Assembly (NCBI GenBank): GCA_003157445.1
Contig: PMJN01000340.1
Coordinates: forward strand, 1 to 7,440
Direction: 5' to 3'
From: Micrococcales bacterium
GTDB taxonomy: Bacteria > Actinomycetota > Actinomycetes > Actinomycetales > Dermatophilaceae
DNA: 7,440 bases
In this document: positions 6,078 to 7,440 of the stretch, in pieces
Layout: each line of letters begins with the position of its first letter
How positions within the stretch are numbered: position 1 is the stretch's first letter
The notes under the pieces: model-generated
Seen by the model: the letters and a program-made list of their open reading frames with translations, nothing else
Told to the model about the DNA's origin: nothing
Database searches by the model: none
Position numbers and translations under genes: made by a program

Positions 6078-6720
6078 GCTGCTCGCCCAGGAACTTTTCC
6101 TGCTCGCCCACCAGGAGGAGTCCGCAAAGGCCTGCTTGCACCCTCGCTCTGGACAACGGGTTGGCTGGGGCGCTCCTGGCGAATTTGCCTCCGAGGAGCT
6201 GGTGGCTGCCGATGGTAGGGCACTGACTGCCCTGGTTGGAGCCCCGTGGCACCCACTCCTGGCCTCTGTCTACGCCGAACTCCTCCAAAGCGACAGGCCC
6301 CGTACCGCCCAGCACTGGGTGAACCGGCTTGCCCGCGGCGCTGAGGCCACTGCGTTCGCGGGTGGTTCAGTCCTCGCGGAGCGTGGTGTGCTTGCCGAGC
6401 AACCTCGGAGGGTCCTCGGGCTCTTCCCTGCCACCAGCTGGCCGGAGGTGGACCCCGAGCCCGAAGGGGAGCTGCGTCATCGGCTGACCTGTGTCGTTGT
6501 CGAGGACGCCCTGCCAGACCCGCGCACGGCTTACTCGTCTGGCTGCTCAGCGCCCTCGGACTGGTGGGCGGACTCGTCGACAAGGAACACCGCAAGCACG
6601 CCGATTCCCGCGCGAAGGACATCGCCCGTGGGCGACCGCAACGGCTACCTCCGCAGCTGTCTCACGCGCGAGCCAGGCTGTTCAATCGGCCATCATGGTC
6701 GCGGTGGTCATCCCGACGTT
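6067..6720 (+). pseudogene. GPP34 (GOLPH3/Vps74-like) family gene broken by four frameshifts
   Basis: A GPP34-family protein can be read only by changing frame four times. Segment 1 (6067-6129) gives MTALLLAQELFLLAHQEES. Segment 2 (6131-6187, next frame) gives LALDNGLAGALLANL, matching the family's LAGALLAEL helix. Segment 3 (from 6187, first frame again) runs through DGRALTALVG, QHWVNRLARG, VLAERGVL and LRHRLTCVVVEDALPDPRTA. Segment 4 (from 6531) gives LLVWLLSALGLVGGLVDK and RAKDIARG. Segment 5 (from 6632) gives TSAAVSRASQAVQSAIMVAV. The sum is about 217 residues, close to the usual 210-230. Three breaks are explained by loss of one base (near 6186, 6530 and 6631); the first needs a gain of one or loss of two near 6121-6139. 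An uninterrupted frame from 5944 to 6768 exists but mixes real and nonsense segments. No Shine-Dalgarno is seen. Eukaryotic relatives bind PI4P at the Golgi; the bacterial role is unclear. The exact 3' end is uncertain. Confidence 0.75.
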
Positions 6721-7233
6721 CCGCCGAAGCAAACTGACAGTTTCTTGGGCCGGCCCTTCACTGGATAGGGGACCGGTCAGCGACGTCCGGTCATCGTTCG
6801 TCTTGTGGGACCGACGCCAGGACTATGTGGTGCATCGTGGTCTTTCACAGGAGTGTGGGGCAACGCCGACGATCGTGAACAAGGGTGCCGGACGGCCAGA
6901 TGTCCGCGCTCCTGTTCAGTCAGGTCCGGACCCGCGGGTGGCCGTGCGGTCGACTCTGGACATTGACAGTCCCCAATTGGTTGGTTCGGCTCACAATCTT
7001 CCGGGGAGGTGCCCCATGGAACCTAATCCTTTTGGGCAGAATACCGTCGGCTGATTGGCCCGATCGGGTCAAACCAACTGTGGCGCGTTGTTGCGGAATG
7101 TCAGCATTAATGCAGAGAAGGCCGTTGTGTTCGATGTGGAAGGCCTGCCTCATCGATCGCCGGACCCGGGTTGTACTTGGTTCCGCATTTCGGCGGTGCC
7201 ATGTGTGTGTCGTCGAGGTTGTGGCGGGTGTTC
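6721..7233. other. Gene-poor stretch after the GPP34 remnant
   Basis: About 510 bp in which no protein family is recognised on either strand, although frames stay open because of GC content. It includes a 10-bp palindrome GGGCCGGCCC (6737-6746), a strong Shine-Dalgarno followed by a 12-codon ORF (7003-7054), and an isolated TTGACA (6963-6968) with no -10 at normal spacing. It may be decayed coding DNA like the neighbouring pseudogene. Confidence 0.4.
7016..7054 (+). CDS. Possible 12-residue ORF with strong Shine-Dalgarno
   Basis: ATG at 7016 is preceded by GGGGAGG (7003-7009) with a 6-nt spacer, one of the best ribosome binding sites in the window. The ORF encodes MEPNPFGQNTVG and stops at 7052-7054. 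It could be the intact start of a gene that now ends early, a leader peptide for the regulator at 7234, or chance. After the stop the same frame remains open to 7276 without recognisable similarity. Confidence 0.25.
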   Translation: MEPNPFGQNTVG

Positions 7234-7440
7234 ATGGACGGTGCTGCTCTTGCGTCTCAGATGGGCGAGATCTTGAATGTTGTTGCCCACAGCGACGCAC
7301 CCGTGATGGTTCTGCAGGCCCCATCGCTGGTCATCACCGCTGCGAGTCCAGGTGCACACAACCTGCTGGATCCCATCGCCCAACCGCTCATCGGACGTAG
7401 GTTGAAAGACTTCAGCGATGATGATGTATCGGGTGCACTG
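7234..7440 (+). CDS. Probable PAS-domain sensor/transcriptional regulator, partial (N-terminus)
   Basis: Sixty-nine codons run open to the right edge. The peptide reads GEILNVVAHSDAPVMVLQ, then SLVITAASPGAHNLL and PLIGRRLKDFSDDDVSGAL. This is the usual opening of a PAS fold: 'possibly a value or habit / what is in mind' strand, the I-x-A-A-S/N-P turn, and the 'liGr.l.df' segment. In actinobacteria such an N-terminus is commonly joined to a LuxR-type or other regulatory output, which lies outside the window. The ATG at 7234 has GGCGGG about 5 nt upstream. A GTG at 7228 with GAGG (7215-7218) 9 nt upstream and an ATG at 7201 are alternatives. The frame is closed by a stop at 7108-7110. Confidence 0.55.
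   Translation, partial: MDGAALASQMGEILNVVAHSDAPVMVLQAPSLVITAASPGAHNLLDPIAQPLIGRRLKDFSDDDVSGAL

Noticed and set aside
5719..6315. 198-codon minus-strand open frame across the end of the membrane gene and the GPP34 remnant
   Set aside because: No family resemblance; the plus strand carries DUF4352-like and GPP34-like sequence over the same bases.
6737..6746. GGGCCGGCCC as a terminator for the GPP34 gene
   Set aside because: A loop-less 10-bp palindrome of G and C only, with no T-run; likely compositional.
6963..6997. TTGACA as the -35 of a promoter for the 7016 ORF
   Set aside because: No -10-like hexamer at 16-19 bp; the nearest AT-containing hexamer is about 23 bp away.

Overview
The window looks like chromosomal DNA of a high-GC Gram-positive bacterium (an actinobacterium). 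The signs are GC-rich codon use, a GTG start, and the families present: an actinobacterial-type endonuclease/exonuclease/phosphatase (EEP) protein, a DUF4190-like membrane protein and a GPP34 (GOLPH3-like) remnant. The genus cannot be named from this stretch. No rRNA, tRNA, CRISPR array, transposase or integrase is visible.

Left part (19-4490, minus strand): two co-oriented genes. Transcription would first cross the EEP-fold hydrolase (3546-4490) and then, after a 167-bp gap, a very large membrane-embedded patatin/cPLA2-like lipase (19-3378). The lipase has an N-terminal four-helix membrane block, a His-rich glycine tetrapeptide repeat, and a catalytic domain whose serine and aspartate motifs are separated by a multi-helix membrane insertion.

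Middle (4491-5080): a gap of about 590 bp between divergent genes. It holds an AT-rich promoter-like patch, a small hairpin, a 24-codon ORF with a good Shine-Dalgarno, and a 22-bp near-perfect inverted repeat. The inverted repeat may be a mini-element remnant or an RNA structure.

Right part (5081-7440, plus strand): an intact three-helix membrane protein with an extracytoplasmic beta-rich domain (5081-5938), then a broken GPP34-family gene. The GPP34 protein is spread over all three frames by four small indels (6067 to about 6720), and its ATG sits at the centre of a perfect 20-bp palindrome. After about 500 bp with no convincing gene, the window ends inside the first 69 codons of a probable PAS-domain sensor/regulator.

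The most unusual features are the tetrapeptide-repeat membrane lipase, the recently decayed GPP34 gene with its palindrome, and the inverted repeat in the divergent intergenic region. No complete named defence or mobile system is present. A functional link between the EEP hydrolase and the lipase is possible but rests only on their order and orientation.
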